Source: Bryobacteraceae bacterium (GTDB lineage Bacteria; Acidobacteriota; Terriglobia; Bryobacterales; Bryobacteraceae). Taken from it: 7,828 nucleotides of DNA. Position 1 is the stretch's first letter. The number at the start of each line of letters is the position of its first letter. Shown here in pieces: positions 6,915-7,828 of this stretch. Made by a program: the position numbers and the translations under genes. The stretch is from positions 1 through 7,828 of the forward strand of contig CANGVB010000146.1 in NCBI GenBank assembly GCA_947456995.1, in the 5' to 3' direction. Under the pieces are notes generated by a model. The model was not told where the DNA came from. It worked only from the letters and a program-made list of their open reading frames with translations, and did not search any database.

Positions 6915-7828
6915 TTACAGGGGGACTTCGGCGGCGGCGAGGATTTGCGCTATGACGCGCTTGGTGGATTCTGTGTGACGCTGGCCGAAGCTGGCTTGAG
7001 CGGTGAGCCGGAGGCGGTGGGAGAAGACCGGGACGGCGAGTTGCTTGATGTCGTCTGGGATGAGGAAGTCTCGGCCATCGAGCAGGGCGCTGGCCTGGGC
7101 GGCGCGGTAGAGGGCCTGGCCGCCTCGGGGGCTCACGCCGAGGGTGACGCCTTCGTGAGTGCGGGTGGCTTCTACGAGTTTGAGCAGGTAGGTGACGAGG
7201 TCTGGATCGACGTGGACGGCTTCTACTTCTTTTTGGATCTGTTTGAGGTCGTCGCTGTGGAAGATGCTCGAGAGCTTGGCTGGTTTGAGGCTATCGCCAC
7301 GCAGGACGGCGCGCTCCTGTTCGTGGCTGGGGTAGCCAATCTCGATGCGCATGAGGAAGCGATCAAGCTGGCTCTCGGGGAGCGGGTAGGTGCCTTGCTG
7401 CTCGGTGGGGTTTTGAGTGGCGATCACCATGAAGGGGTCTGGGAGAGGCATGGTGCGGCCGTCGACCGAGACCTGGCCTTCGCTCATGGCTTCGAGGAGG
7501 GCGGATTGGGTTTTTGGGGTGGCGCGGTTGATTTCGTCAGCGAGGAGGAAGTTGGCGAAGACTGGGCCGGGGCGGAATTCGAAATCCTGAAATTGTGGGC
7601 GGTAGATGGAGACGCCTGTGATGTCGCCGGGGAGGAGGTCTGAGGTGCACTGCAGGCGGCGGAAGCTGGCGTCGACGAGGCGGGCGAGGGATTCGGCAAG
7701 GGTGGTTTTGCCGACGCCGGGGACGTCTTCGATCAGGAGGTGGCCGCGGGCAATCAGACAGACGATGGTGAGGCGAACGGCCTCATCCTTGCCAAGGAGG
7801 ACTTGGGAGAGTGCGCCTTTGAGGTCTG
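6915..7828 (-). CDS. MoxR-type AAA+ ATPase, 5' end outside window
   Basis: The minus-strand reading frame is open from the right edge (first full codon 7826-7824) to the TAA at 6915-6917, giving 303 visible residues. Only a short N-terminal piece, perhaps 15-40 residues, is missing. Numbering from the first visible residue, the AAA_3 core shows Walker A PGVGKTT (36-42), Walker B LLADEIN (94-100, Asp97/Glu98), sensor 1 in ATQNP (Asn139), the arginine-finger region LDRF (Arg156), and sensor 2 SPRGG (Arg234) in the AAA lid, followed by IPDDIKQLAVPVFSHRL. MoxR proteins act as cytosolic ATP-driven chaperones that help assemble or activate partner proteins, often with VWA-domain or DUF58 proteins encoded alongside. 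Here the next gene downstream is a hydrolase instead of DUF58, so any partner gene would lie to the right of the window. An ATG at 7487 is internal and is not the true start. Confidence 0.93.
   Translation of the reverse strand, partial: DLKGALSQVLLGKDEAVRLTIVCLIARGHLLIEDVPGVGKTTLAESLARLVDASFRRLQCTSDLLPGDITGVSIYRPQFQDFEFRPGPVFANFLLADEINRATPKTQSALLEAMSEGQVSVDGRTMPLPDPFMVIATQNPTEQQGTYPLPESQLDRFLMRIEIGYPSHEQERAVLRGDSLKPAKLSSIFHSDDLKQIQKEVEAVHVDPDLVTYLLKLVEATRTHEGVTLGVSPRGGQALYRAAQASALLDGRDFLIPDDIKQLAVPVFSHRLRLTAQASFGQRHTESTKRVIAQILAAAEVPL

Noticed and set aside
6945..7643. Open reading frame of 232 codons on the plus strand opposite MoxR
   Set aside because: The product is a low-complexity Gly/Glu/Val/Ala-rich sequence and lies wholly opposite the well-supported MoxR ATPase.

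Overview
The window looks like chromosomal DNA from an acidobacterium of the Terriglobia/Acidobacteriaceae type. The main reasons are a large stand-alone permease of the duplicated FtsX/MacB kind (the 'acidobacterial duplicated orphan permease', ADOP) and a sodium/solute symporter with features typical of that lineage. GC is moderately high. No rRNA, tRNA, CRISPR array or prophage was seen. The taxonomic call is inferred from recognised families, not from a marker gene.

Layout from left to right. Bases 1-260 are non-coding and repeat-rich: a pair of imperfect 20-base direct repeats that resemble an insertion-sequence end, followed by about 2.6 tandem copies of a 74-base unit with hairpin-forming cores. 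Next, on the minus strand, come an 805-residue ADOP permease (261-2678) and, upstream of it in the same direction, a 155-residue unrecognised ORF (2722-3189). Divergent from these, only 26 bases away, is a plus-strand pair: a 593-residue SSS-family symporter (3216-4997) and an aldo/keto reductase (5012-5941) whose motifs match plant L-galactose dehydrogenase. A hairpin at 5946-5972 separates this pair from a convergent minus-strand pair: a Tat-exported dienelactone-hydrolase-family protein (5984-6877), preceded by a MoxR AAA+ ATPase that runs off the right edge (6915 to beyond 7828).

Functional reading. The symporter and aldo/keto reductase are 14 bases apart and probably form an uptake-plus-oxidation unit for a sugar or sugar-like compound; an L-sugar related to L-galactose or L-fucose is the best guess. 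The MoxR/hydrolase pair and the ADOP/hypothetical pair are probably separate transcription units with no evident link to it.

The plus strand appears enriched in G over C throughout, whichever strand is coding: plus-strand genes favour G-ending codons and minus-strand genes favour C-ending codons. This suggests a replication-linked skew with the plus strand as the leading strand. I found no convincing new defence or mobile system. The points most worth a second look are the repeat block at the left edge, the plant-like aldo/keto reductase, and the tightly packed unknown ORF.
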